Source of the DNA: Microbispora corallina
Lineage (GTDB): Bacteria > Actinomycetota > Actinomycetes > Streptosporangiales > Streptosporangiaceae
Assembly: GCF_016863035.1 (NCBI RefSeq)
Contig: NZ_BOOC01000044.1
Location: 1 to 59,103 of the forward strand
Direction of reading: 5' to 3'
DNA length: 59,103 bases
In this document: in pieces, positions 6,128 through 13,901 of the stretch
How the letters are laid out: every line of letters begins with the position of its first letter
How positions within the stretch are numbered: position 1 is the first letter of the stretch
Notes under the pieces: model-generated
The model's database searches: none
Told to the model about the DNA's origin: nothing
The model's input: the letters and a program-made list of their open reading frames with translations, nothing else
Position numbers and translations under genes: made by a program

Positions 6128-8094
6128 TGCCCGGATCGGGGTCCGCGCGGTGGGCGGTGAAGTGGCCGGCGTGGCGGGCGGCGCCGTGGTCTGTGCGATG
6201 GTCTGTGCGATGGTCCGTGCGGCTGCGCGCCACCGTCGCGGCCACGTTCATCGTCGCGGTCGCCCTGGCCGCGGCCGCCGTCACACTGACCACGGTGCTG
6301 CGGGCGAACCTGGAGAACAGCGCCGCCGAGCAGGCCGTGCGCCGGGCGGACGCGGTGGCCGGCCTTCTGTCCGTCGCCGGGACGCCGGCGCAACCTGTGT
6401 GGCCGTCGGCGCAGGCGGCGACGTCCGCGCCGACCGTCGCGACCGGCCCGGAGCCGGGCATCCGCACGCAACCGGGCACCGGCACGGCACCGGGCACCCG
6501 CACGGAGCCGGGAGCCGGCCCGAAGGCGGGCGTCGGCACGGGAACCGGGCTCGGTCCGGGGGCGGTGGCCGACCCCGACGTGCGGATCGGCTCCGTCGCC
6601 CAGCCGCCGTCCGCCGACTGGACGACGGACGCGTACACGATGGCCGCCACCACGGTCCGCACCCAGGCCGGGCCGATGACGGTCCTCGCGCGCAGCTCCC
6701 TCCAGCCCGCCCGCGAGGCGCTCACCGTGCTGAACCGGCTGCTGGTCTTCGGGATCCCGGTCCTGCTGCTGCTGGTCGCCGCGATGACCTGGTTCCTCGT
6801 GGGCCGCGCCCTGGTCCCGGTGTCGGGCATCCGGGCCCGGCTCGCCGACATCACGGCGCGGGACCTGCACCGGCGGGTGCCCGTCCCGGCCGCGCGGGAC
6901 GAGGTCGCGGCCCTCGCCCGCACCGTCAACGCCACCCTCGACCGGCTGGAGAAGGCGGTCGGGCAGCACAAGCGGTTCGTCGCCGACGCCGCCCACGAGC
7001 TGCGCAGCCCCATCGCGACCCTGCGGACGCGGCTGGAGCTGGCGCCGCCGGGCGAGACGGCCCGGGAGGCGCTGGCCGATCTGGACCGGCTGCAGGCCCT
7101 CGCCGCCGACCTGCTCCTGCTGGCGGCCCTGGACGCGGGCGAGCCTCCCCGGACCGGCGAGGTGGACCTGGGGCAGGTGGCGGCGGAGGAGTCGCTGCGG
7201 CCGAGGGCGGGAGCGCGGGTCCGGCTCGCGGCCGACCCCGACGTGGTGGTCGCCGGCTCCCGCTCTCACCTGGCCCGCCTGGTCACGAATCTCGTGGACA
7301 ACGCCGTACGGCACGCGGCGTCGGCCGTGGAGGTGCGGGTACGCGCGGAGGGCCGGGACGCGGTGCTGGAGGTGCGGGACGACGGACCCGGGATCCCGCC
7401 CGAGCACCGGGAGGCCGTCTTCGACCGCTTCACCCGGCTGGACGGGGCGCGGGCGAGGGACGCGGGCGGTTCGGGCCTGGGCCTGGCCATCGTCCGGGAC
7501 ATCGCCGTGCTCCACGGCGGGCGGGTGACCGTGACCGGGCGCGAGGGCGGCGGCGCGGCCTTCACCGTACGGCTGCCCCTGGCCCCCGCGCCCGGTGACC
7601 GGTCACGGGACGCGGGTGGAGTCCATGATCCAGTTGGTCTCCCACGTATGGCCGCCGTCGTAGGAGAAGGCCTGCTCCCAGTGACACGAGTCCTTCGAGA
7701 TCCCGGACCAGGTGAACCTGACGCGGATCGGCCGGCCCTCGTCGGTGTCGTCGGCGTAGAAGGTGCCGACCCCGTCGACGAAGCGGCCGACGACCGGGAC
7801 CGGGTCGAGGCCGCGCCTGCTGTTGATCCAGTAGATGGACCACTCGTCCCGCTCGGCGTCGTACGTCCGGATCGTCGCGCCGTCGAAGTCCTTGGTGGGC
7901 AGCGTGAGCGTGTCGAAGCTGCCCGCGCCGTCGAAGAAGCGGTGGGCGACGCTGCGGCCGGGGAACTCGTCCCACTCGTCGCTTCCGACACCCCGCTTGA
8001 GCAGTCTCCGGTTGGCGATGTCCCAGGTCCCGACGAGGAAGTCGAAGTCGTTCACCGGCCCACCGGACCTTCCGGCCGGGCGTCGGCCAGGTAG
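6127..8094 (+). CDS. Sensor histidine kinase (conserved part ends near 7600; open frame continues to 8094)
   Basis: This is the membrane kinase partner of the regulator just upstream. It has a TM segment near residues 36-58, an extracytoplasmic sensor of about 140 residues with a Gly/Thr/Pro-rich stretch, a second TM near 203-227, and HAMP. The HisKA domain carries His290 (ADAAHELRSPIATL). The HATPase domain has LVTNLVDNAVRHA, DDGPGIP and GGSGLGLAIV. The family normally ends right after FTVRLPLAP, near residue 488. Here no in-frame stop occurs for another 165 codons, while a TGA lies one frame over at 7596-7598. The tail is antisense to the gene at 7603-8055 and is unlike any kinase. A single-base indel is the simplest explanation. 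Confidence 0.85.
   Translation: MPGSGSARWAVKWPAWRAAPWSVRWSVRWSVRLRATVAATFIVAVALAAAAVTLTTVLRANLENSAAEQAVRRADAVAGLLSVAGTPAQPVWPSAQAATSAPTVATGPEPGIRTQPGTGTAPGTRTEPGAGPKAGVGTGTGLGPGAVADPDVRIGSVAQPPSADWTTDAYTMAATTVRTQAGPMTVLARSSLQPAREALTVLNRLLVFGIPVLLLLVAAMTWFLVGRALVPVSGIRARLADITARDLHRRVPVPAARDEVAALARTVNATLDRLEKAVGQHKRFVADAAHELRSPIATLRTRLELAPPGETAREALADLDRLQALAADLLLLAALDAGEPPRTGEVDLGQVAAEESLRPRAGARVRLAADPDVVVAGSRSHLARLVTNLVDNAVRHAASAVEVRVRAEGRDAVLEVRDDGPGIPPEHREAVFDRFTRLDGARARDAGGSGLGLAIVRDIAVLHGGRVTVTGREGGGAAFTVRLPLAPAPGDRSRDAGGVHDPVGLPRMAAVVGEGLLPVTRVLRDPGPGEPDADRPALVGVVGVEGADPVDEAADDRDRVEAAPAVDPVDGPLVPLGVVRPDRRAVEVLGGQRERVEAARAVEEAVGDAAAGELVPLVASDTPLEQSPVGDVPGPDEEVEVVHRPTGPSGRASAR
7603..8055 (-). 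CDS. Small DUF1579-like protein
   Basis: A 150-residue soluble protein starting at GTG 8055, where NDFDFLVGTWDIANRRL begins the family-like pattern. It is followed by aromatic beta strands (DEWSIYWINSRRGLDP, VRFTWSGISKD, HWEQAFSYDGGHTWETNW). This resembles lipocalin-like DUF1579 proteins. GTG and the TGA of the upstream gene share the bases GTGA at 8052-8055, so the two are translationally coupled. The gene lies entirely opposite the nominal C-terminal extension of the histidine kinase. Its own conserved-looking pattern argues that it is the real coding strand here. Confidence 0.7.
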   Translation of the reverse strand: MNDFDFLVGTWDIANRRLLKRGVGSDEWDEFPGRSVAHRFFDGAGSFDTLTLPTKDFDGATIRTYDAERDEWSIYWINSRRGLDPVPVVGRFVDGVGTFYADDTDEGRPIRVRFTWSGISKDSCHWEQAFSYDGGHTWETNWIMDSTRVP

Positions 8095-8525
8095 CCGTCG
8101 AGGTCCGGGCTGTCGGGCACGAACATGTGCCGCACCCAGGCCGACCGCTCGTACTCGAGCGACGGGAGCTCCCACACGCAGCCCGCCCAGCGCCGGGTCT
8201 CCGGCACGAAGTTGGCCGGGTCCTCGTCCGGGCAGCCGATGGCGGGCTGGCCCGCGGCGGCCGTGTGCACCTCGACCACGTTGTCCCAGGCCCAGGTGTA
8301 GACCAGCAGGTACGCTCCGGTGTCCCCGCCCCTGTGGAGGACGATCCAGCCCGCCGGCGAGTCGGCCGCCGGCGGGGGCACGAGCCGCGGCAGGAACGCG
8401 TACGCCGCCTTCTCCACCTCCGGCTCGATCGGCTGCTCGGGCCGGTCCACGTGGTACCGCTTGTACGGGCGGCCCTCGACCCCGATCGGGTCGAGCGGCC
8501 GCATGATCTTCTCGATGAACGCCAT
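8052..8525 (-). CDS. Conserved hypothetical protein in WYL-divergent operon
   Basis: A 157-residue soluble protein (MAFIEKIMRPLDPIGVEGRPYKRYHV) with several Trp/Tyr-rich motifs (LLVYTWAWDNVVEVHT, RRWAGCVWELPSLEYERSAWVRHMF). I cannot name a function. It is the first gene of a two-gene leftward unit ending in the DUF1579-like protein (GTGA overlap). It is divergent from the WYL-domain regulator at 8566; the two starts are 40 bp apart and share an inverted repeat, so WYL control is likely. Confidence 0.6.
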   Translation of the reverse strand: MAFIEKIMRPLDPIGVEGRPYKRYHVDRPEQPIEPEVEKAAYAFLPRLVPPPAADSPAGWIVLHRGGDTGAYLLVYTWAWDNVVEVHTAAAGQPAIGCPDEDPANFVPETRRWAGCVWELPSLEYERSAWVRHMFVPDSPDLDGYLADARPEGPVGR

Positions 8526-8546
8526 GCCCGGGACCGTACGGCCCCT

Positions 8547-8569
8547 CCACTGACACGTATCGTCAGTGG
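8547..8569. promoter_or_regulatory. Inverted-repeat operator between WYL regulator and divergent operon
   Basis: CCACTGAC (8547-8554) and GTCAGTGG (8562-8569) are perfect 8-bp arms separated by 7 bp. The ACTGACA/TGTCAGT look matches sites bound by YafY-like (HTH-11/WYL) regulators. The right arm includes the GTG start of the WYL gene, so binding would block both divergent promoters. Confidence 0.65.
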
Positions 8570-9591
8570 ATGTGCGCGCGTCCCGGCTTCTGTCCATCCT
8601 GCTGCTGCTCCAGTCGCGGGGCGTCCTGACGGCCCGCCAGCTCGCCGAAGAGCTGGAGGTCAGCGTGCGCACCGTCTACCGGGACGTCGAGGCGCTGCAC
8701 TCCGCCGGGATCCCGCTGTACGGCGAGGCGGGGCACCGCGGCGGATACCGGCTGATGGACGGCTTCCGCACCCGGCTGACCGGCCTGACGCCGCGGGAGG
8801 CCGAGGCGCTGTCCCTGGCCGCGCTGCCGGGACCGGCCGCCGAGCTCGGGCTCGGCGCGCTCGCGGCGGCGGCCGAGCTGAAGATCGAGGCCGCGCTGCC
8901 GCCGGCGCTGCGGGAGGGGGCCCGGCGGGTCAGGGAGCACTTCCTGCTCGATGCGCCGGGCTGGTACCACGACGGCGACCGGGCGCCCCACCTCCCGGAG
9001 GTCGCGGACGCCGTGTGGAACACCCGGGTCATCGAGGTGCTCTACCGCCGGTGGGCCGCGCCGTCCGAGGTCGAGCGCCGGCTGGAGCCGTACGGGCTGG
9101 TCCTGAAGGGCGGCAAGTGGTACCTCGTGGCCCGCTGCGACGGCGCCCTGCGGACCTACCGCGTCAACCAGATCCTGCGGCTGCGGGTGACGGACGAGAC
9201 GTTCGACCGGCCCGAGGGCTTCGACCTGGCCGGGCACTGGCGCGAGCATCTGGAGGGCTTCCGGTCGCGGCTGTTCCAGGGCCACGCCGTCATCCGGCTC
9301 TCGCCGGCCGGGCGGGAGCGGGCCGCCGACGTGCTGAGCTCGGCCGTCGTCGCCGCCGTCGAGAAGACGGCCGAGGGTCCGGACGCGCAGGGCTGGATCC
9401 GCGCCACCGTGCCGATCGAGTCGCTGATACACGCCGAGACCGAGTTCCTCAAGCTCGGGGCCGAGGTCGAGGTACTGGAGCCCGCCGAGCTGCGGCGCCG
9501 GCTGGCAGGAACCGCGGCCGCGCTGGCCGCGCTCTATCGGCCGCAGGCGTTCGCCCCCCGTTCACCTGGGCCGCCCACAATGACCGGATGA
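8566..9591 (+). CDS. WYL-domain DeoR/YafY-type transcriptional regulator
   Basis: A 341-residue regulator. The N-terminal HTH-11 winged helix (residues 4-60) contains LTARQLAEELEVSVRTVYRDVEAL followed by a GYRL wing motif. The WYL domain begins near residue 145, with RVIEVLYRRW, EPYGLVLKGGKWYLVARC and TYRVNQIL, and a C-terminal extension (WCX) follows. WYL domains sense nucleic acids or small ligands, and regulators of this type usually repress the adjacent operon. GTG 8572 is an alternative start. The stop overlaps the ATG of the next gene (ATGA at 9588-9591), which couples their translation. Confidence 0.88.
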   Translation: MDVRASRLLSILLLLQSRGVLTARQLAEELEVSVRTVYRDVEALHSAGIPLYGEAGHRGGYRLMDGFRTRLTGLTPREAEALSLAALPGPAAELGLGALAAAAELKIEAALPPALREGARRVREHFLLDAPGWYHDGDRAPHLPEVADAVWNTRVIEVLYRRWAAPSEVERRLEPYGLVLKGGKWYLVARCDGALRTYRVNQILRLRVTDETFDRPEGFDLAGHWREHLEGFRSRLFQGHAVIRLSPAGRERAADVLSSAVVAAVEKTAEGPDAQGWIRATVPIESLIHAETEFLKLGAEVEVLEPAELRRRLAGTAAALAALYRPQAFAPRSPGPPTMTG

Positions 9592-10931
9592 CCTGGCGTC
9601 GTCTCGCCGGCCTCCTCCTGGTGGCGGCCGTCGTCCTGCCCGTCCCGCTCGCCGTCGCGCCCGCGGCCCTGGCGGACGGCATCCGCACCCCGCGGAACCC
9701 GTCGTACACGGTCCGCCTGACCGGCGACGCGACGGGGACCGTGTGGACCGGCCACATCAGCGTCGCGTTCGCCAACCCGTCGGTGGACCCGCTCGGCGAC
9801 GTCAACCTGCGCCTGTGGGGCAACGCGCGCGGCTCCTGCCGGTCCGCCCCGGTCACGGTGACTCACGTGACGGGCGGCCGGGCCGGGCCGCTCACCGTCG
9901 GCTGCACGTCGCTGCGCGTCGCGCTGGCCACCCGGCTGAGGAGGGGCCAGAGCGCGGTCGTCGGCTTCGACGTGACGATCCGGGTGCCGCCGGGCGCCGG
10001 CCGGTTCGGCCGTTCGGGTCCCTACCGCTACCTCGGCGGCGCCCTGCCCGTCCTGGCGGTGCGGGACGGTGCCGGATGGCACCGCGAGCCGCCCACACGC
10101 CTCGGCCCGCACGCCTACACGGTCGCCGGGGACTTCTCCGTCACGCTGGACCACCCGTCCGCGCTGCTCGTCCCCGCGACCGGGACGGCGTCCGACGCGC
10201 CGGGGGCGCCCGGCCGCACGGTCACGACGGTCACGGCCTCCGGCGTCCGCGACTTCGCCTGGGCCGCCGGGCCGTTCGTCCGTACGAGCGGCGTCACCGG
10301 CGCGGGCACGGTGGTGAACGTCTATCGGACGGCCGGGGTCGCCGCCGGCCGCGCCGCCGCCCTGACCTCCGTCGCCGCCCGCGCCATGGACACGTACGCG
10401 CAGTTCGGGGCCTACCCGTACGGCGAGGTCGACGTGGTGCTCGACGGCCGCCTGGGCGAGGCCGGGACGGCGTATCCGGGCGTCGTGTTCGGCCGGCCGG
10501 AGACTCTCCCGCTGGCCCGGTCGCTGGCCCGCCAGTGGTGGTACGGCGTCGTGGGCAGCGACGGGTACGGCAGCCCGTGGCTCGACGAGGCGTTCAGCGC
10601 GTACGCGGCCGACCTGTACCTCGGGCGGACCGGCGCCGGCTGCGGACGGCGGACGGCCTGGGCGTCGCGGGATGAGAAGGTGACGAACTCGATGGCGTAC
10701 TGGGAGGCGCACCCCGGCCGGTACGCCACGGTCGTCGCCGGCTACGGCTCGTGCGCCCTCCACGATCTGCGCCGCGCGCTCGGCGCGGAGACGATGCGCA
10801 CGCTGCTGCGCACGTACGCGAGGGCGACCTGGGACGGCGTCGCGACGACCGCCGTGTTCACGTCCCACGCGCAGGCGGTGTCGCCCGCCTACCTCTCGGC
10901 GTTCTGGCGGACGCACCGCATCGCGAACTGA
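9588..10931 (+). CDS. Secreted M1-peptidase-like protein lacking the zinc site
   Basis: A 447-residue protein with a Sec signal (MTWRRLAGLLLVAAVV, then APAALADG). An N-terminal beta domain is followed by a thermolysin-like region of the M1 family (AQFGAYPYGEVDVVL, RQWWYGVVGSDGYGSPWLDEAFSAYAADLYLG). M1 enzymes carry HExxH before QWW; here that position reads RSLAR (residues 311-315), so both His ligands and the catalytic Glu are replaced. The third ligand, Glu334, is kept at the right spacing. It is predicted to be exported but not a metallopeptidase, perhaps a binding or scaffold protein. Translation is coupled to the WYL regulator. Confidence 0.8.
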   Translation: MTWRRLAGLLLVAAVVLPVPLAVAPAALADGIRTPRNPSYTVRLTGDATGTVWTGHISVAFANPSVDPLGDVNLRLWGNARGSCRSAPVTVTHVTGGRAGPLTVGCTSLRVALATRLRRGQSAVVGFDVTIRVPPGAGRFGRSGPYRYLGGALPVLAVRDGAGWHREPPTRLGPHAYTVAGDFSVTLDHPSALLVPATGTASDAPGAPGRTVTTVTASGVRDFAWAAGPFVRTSGVTGAGTVVNVYRTAGVAAGRAAALTSVAARAMDTYAQFGAYPYGEVDVVLDGRLGEAGTAYPGVVFGRPETLPLARSLARQWWYGVVGSDGYGSPWLDEAFSAYAADLYLGRTGAGCGRRTAWASRDEKVTNSMAYWEAHPGRYATVVAGYGSCALHDLRRALGAETMRTLLRTYARATWDGVATTAVFTSHAQAVSPAYLSAFWRTHRIAN

Positions 10932-10955
10932 CCGGGACGACCGGGACGACCCCCG

Positions 10956-11594
10956 TCAGAAGGCGGCGATGGTGGCGGGGGAGCGCTCGGCGCGGCTGAG
11001 GGCCCGCAGCACGGCGGTGGGGCCGTGACGGCGCACAGCCAGCCGGGACAGCAGGTCCACGACCCGTTCGACCGCGCGCTCCGGAAGCGGCGGCGCCGGG
11101 ACGCCCACGCTGACCGCCAGGTCGTCCGCGTGGACCGCGAGCTCCATCATCCGCGTGACCAGCATGTCGTCGAGCGTCAGCGACCACGGCCCCCAGAAGC
11201 CGATGCGCACGGGCCGGTTCTCCGCCGCCGCCAGCAGGGCGGTCAGCTCCCCGATCGCGGACTCGGTCCGCTTGGCCAGGGCCGCCGCGCCGCCGGCCGC
11301 CTCCCGGTCGCCGCCCCGGCGGATGGCCACGTTGATGTCGGCGTCGAGGGCGGCGCCGACCCAGGCCGCCCGGGCGTAGTGGTCGAGGAGGCCCACGATC
11401 GGCTCCTCGGGGACCGGGGTGGCCAGGATCTCCGGGAGGGCGAGCACCTGGTAGGCCAGATGACCGGCCAGGCCGCCCACGGAGAACTCGGGGAGCGCGC
11501 TCGGGCGGTCCCACGCCGCGGCGACCGCCGGCTCCCGCAGCAGGGCCGTGGCCGCGCGCGCCGTGTCCAGGAAGTCGTGTCTGATCCCGGTCAT
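10956..11594 (-). CDS. Maleylpyruvate-isomerase-type / DinB-like domain protein
   Basis: A 212-residue soluble helical protein. It shows the mycothiol-dependent maleylpyruvate isomerase N-terminal (DinB superfamily) pattern: an early FSVGGLAGHLAYQVLAL with His, an LTLDDMLVTRMMELAVHADDLAVSVG segment with the expected metal-ligand-like His, and a C-terminal helical part. Members are typically mycothiol-dependent enzymes of unknown substrate in actinobacteria. The ATG at 11594 gives the standard beginning. It is convergent with the M1-like gene. Confidence 0.7.
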   Translation of the reverse strand: MTGIRHDFLDTARAATALLREPAVAAAWDRPSALPEFSVGGLAGHLAYQVLALPEILATPVPEEPIVGLLDHYARAAWVGAALDADINVAIRRGGDREAAGGAAALAKRTESAIGELTALLAAAENRPVRIGFWGPWSLTLDDMLVTRMMELAVHADDLAVSVGVPAPPLPERAVERVVDLLSRLAVRRHGPTAVLRALSRAERSPATIAAF

Positions 11595-11741
11595 GCCCGT
11601 CCCTTCGTCCGCGGTGATCCAGGCTCCCACGGGCGGCCGGGGCCGTCGACACGGCCTCCGTTCGACCGGCAAATGGGTTGTCCGCGTCCGCGGCTGTCTG
11701 TTCTACTGCCGGGGACGGTCACCGAGGAAGGAGATCCCCAG

Positions 11742-11849
11742 ATGCGCCAGGCGTTCATGTCCACCCGCCACCCATCCGCCCATGCCAAGGACATGACGCT
11801 TCGTGAAATATCTCAATTTGGGGATCTTGGCCCATGTAGACGCCGGTAA
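11742..11849 (+). CDS. 35-codon leader ORF overlapping the Tet-type GTPase start
   Basis: An ATG at 11742 with a strong GAAGGAG ribosome site (11727-11733) opens a 35-residue peptide (MRQAFMSTRHPSAHAKD...CRRR) that ends 47 bases inside the next gene in another frame. The GTPase itself has only a distant AAGG upstream. This arrangement resembles leader peptides that couple ribosome stalling to expression of ribosome-protection genes. The peptide is unlike any protein I know; its role is inferred from position and ribosome-site strength. Confidence 0.5.
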   Translation: MRQAFMSTRHPSAHAKDMTLREISQFGDLGPCRRR

Positions 11850-13767
11850 GACCAGCCTGACCGAGCGGCTGCTGTACGCGGCCGGCGTGATCGGCGAGAT
11901 CGGCAGCGTCGACGAGGGCAGCACGCAGACCGACACCCTCGCGCTCGAACGCCGGCGCGGCATCACCATCAAGTCCGCCGTGGTGTCGTTCGACGTCGGC
12001 GACGTCGTGGTCAACCTGATCGACACACCCGGCCACCCGGACTTCATCGCCGAGGTGGAGCGGGTGCTCGGCGTCCTCGACGGCGCGGTGCTCGTGGTGT
12101 CCGCCGTCGAGGCCGTGCAGGCCCAGACGCGCGTGCTCATGCGCGCCCTCCGGCGGCTGCGCATCCCGACGCTCGTGTTCGTCAACAAGGTCGACCGCCG
12201 CGGCGCCGACGTGGACCGCGTGGTCGCCGCCGTGCGCGAGCACCTCACGCCGTCCGTGGTCGCGATGGGCGCGGTCCGCGGCCTCGGCACGCCCCGGGCC
12301 GCCTGCGCGCCGTACGGCGAGGACGACGAGGGATTCGCCGCCGCGCTGGCCGACCTGCTGGCCCGGCACGACGACGGCATCCTCGCGGCGTACGTCGAGG
12401 GCGGGGCCCTGCCGTACGGCGTCCTCCGCGAGGCGCTCGCGGCGCAGACCGCGCGGGCGCTGACGCATCCGCTGTACGCGGGGTCGGCGATCACGGGAGC
12501 CGGCGTGGACGCCCTGGTCGACGGGCTGACGGAGCTGCTGCCCGCCTACGGGGGCGACGCGGACGGGCCTGTCTCCGGGACCGTCTTCAAGGTCGAGCGC
12601 GGCCCGGCCGGGGAGAAGATCGCCTACGTCCGCCTCTTCTCGGGGACCGTGCGGGCCCGCGACCGGCTGCGGGTGGGCGGGGACGAGTGGAAGGTCACCG
12701 CCCTCCAGGTCTTCGACAACGGGTCGGCCGTCGAGCGCTCCGCGCTCCCGGCCGGGCGGATCGGCAGGCTGTGGGGGCTGGCCGGCGTCCGGATCGGCGA
12801 CCCGGTGGGCGTCCCGCGCGACGGCGGCCCGGCGCACCGCTTCTCGCCGCCGAGCCTGGAGACGGCCGTCGTGCCCCGTCGTCCGGAGGACAAGGCGGCG
12901 CTGCACCTCGCGCTCACCCGGCTCGCCGAGCAGGACCCGCTCATCGACCTCCGCCAGGACGACGTCCGGCAGGAGATGTTCCTCTCCCTGTACGGCGAGG
13001 TGCAGAAGGAGGTGATCCAGGAGACGCTGCTGGCCGACTTCGGCGTCGAGGCCGAGTTCCGGGAGACCTCGACGATCTGCGTGGAGCGGCCGGCGGGCAC
13101 GGGCGAGGCCGCCGAGACTTTGGGCGAGCCGGACAACCCCTTCATGGCCACCCTGGGCCTGCGCGTCGAGCCCGCGCCCCCCGGCTCGGGCGTCCGCCTC
13201 GGGCTGGACGTCAAGATCGGCGCGATCCCGCTGTACGTGTACAAGACGGTCGAGGCCTTCCAGGAGGCGCTCGGCGAGGTCGTGCGGGAGACCCTGCGCC
13301 AGGGCCTGCACGGCTGGGAGGTCGTCGACTGCGCGGTCACGGTCACGCGGTGCGGCTACGTCTCGCCGCTGACCACGGCCAGGGACGTCCGCCTGCTCGC
13401 GCCGCTGGTGCTGATGAGCGCGCTGCGCCGGGCGGGCACCACCGTGTGCGGGCCTGTCCACCGCTTCCGTCTGGAGGCCCCCGCGGACGCCGCCGGGCCG
13501 ATCGGGGCCGTGCTCGCCAGGCTGGGAGCCGTGCCGGGGACGCCGGAGACCCGGGGCCGGACGTACGCGCTGGACGGGCACATCCCGGCCGGCGGGGTGC
13601 ACGAGCTGCGGCTGCGACTGGGGTCGCTGACGAGCGGGGAGGGCGTCCTGGAGGCGGCCTTCGACCACTACGAGCCGGTGCGGGGCGAGCCCCCCGCCCG
13701 GCCGCGCACCGACCGCAACCCGCTCAACCGGGCGGAGTACCTGCTGCATCTCAGCGGGAGGGCGTGA
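11803..13767 (+). CDS. Tetracycline ribosomal-protection-type translational GTPase (TetM/OtrA-like)
   Basis: A 654-residue EF-G-like GTPase, the usual length for the TetM/OtrA group. The G domain shows AHVDAGKTSL (P-loop), RRGITIKSA, DTPGHPDF and NKVD. Later domains include YGEVQKEVIQETLL and the domain IV-like CGYVSPLTTARD, where the family contacts the decoding centre. Proteins of this family release tetracycline from the ribosome, and actinomycetes often carry them as intrinsic resistance or in producers. It starts at GTG 11803 and overlaps a leader ORF. A strong hairpin follows at 13849. Substrate specificity cannot be read from sequence alone. Confidence 0.88.
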   Translation: MKYLNLGILAHVDAGKTSLTERLLYAAGVIGEIGSVDEGSTQTDTLALERRRGITIKSAVVSFDVGDVVVNLIDTPGHPDFIAEVERVLGVLDGAVLVVSAVEAVQAQTRVLMRALRRLRIPTLVFVNKVDRRGADVDRVVAAVREHLTPSVVAMGAVRGLGTPRAACAPYGEDDEGFAAALADLLARHDDGILAAYVEGGALPYGVLREALAAQTARALTHPLYAGSAITGAGVDALVDGLTELLPAYGGDADGPVSGTVFKVERGPAGEKIAYVRLFSGTVRARDRLRVGGDEWKVTALQVFDNGSAVERSALPAGRIGRLWGLAGVRIGDPVGVPRDGGPAHRFSPPSLETAVVPRRPEDKAALHLALTRLAEQDPLIDLRQDDVRQEMFLSLYGEVQKEVIQETLLADFGVEAEFRETSTICVERPAGTGEAAETLGEPDNPFMATLGLRVEPAPPGSGVRLGLDVKIGAIPLYVYKTVEAFQEALGEVVRETLRQGLHGWEVVDCAVTVTRCGYVSPLTTARDVRLLAPLVLMSALRRAGTTVCGPVHRFRLEAPADAAGPIGAVLARLGAVPGTPETRGRTYALDGHIPAGGVHELRLRLGSLTSGEGVLEAAFDHYEPVRGEPPARPRTDRNPLNRAEYLLHLSGRA

Positions 13768-13848
13768 GCCCCCGGACCGCCGCGACGTCCCGGCCCCCGC
13801 GATGCCCCGGACCCTCGCGATGTCCTGGACCGCCCGCGGCCTCCCGGA

Positions 13849-13895
13849 CCGCCCGCGGAGCCGGAGCCGATGTCCGTCTCCGGCTCCGCGGGCGG
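13849..13895. terminator. Bidirectional terminator hairpin
   Basis: CCGCCCGCGGAGCCGGAG (13849-13866) and its exact complement (13878-13895) form an 18-bp stem with an 11-base loop between the convergent Tet-type gene and ABC permease. The left arm includes the second copy of a GGACCGCCCGCGG direct repeat (13827 and 13846). Confidence 0.8.
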
Positions 13896-13901
13896 CGGGT
13901 G

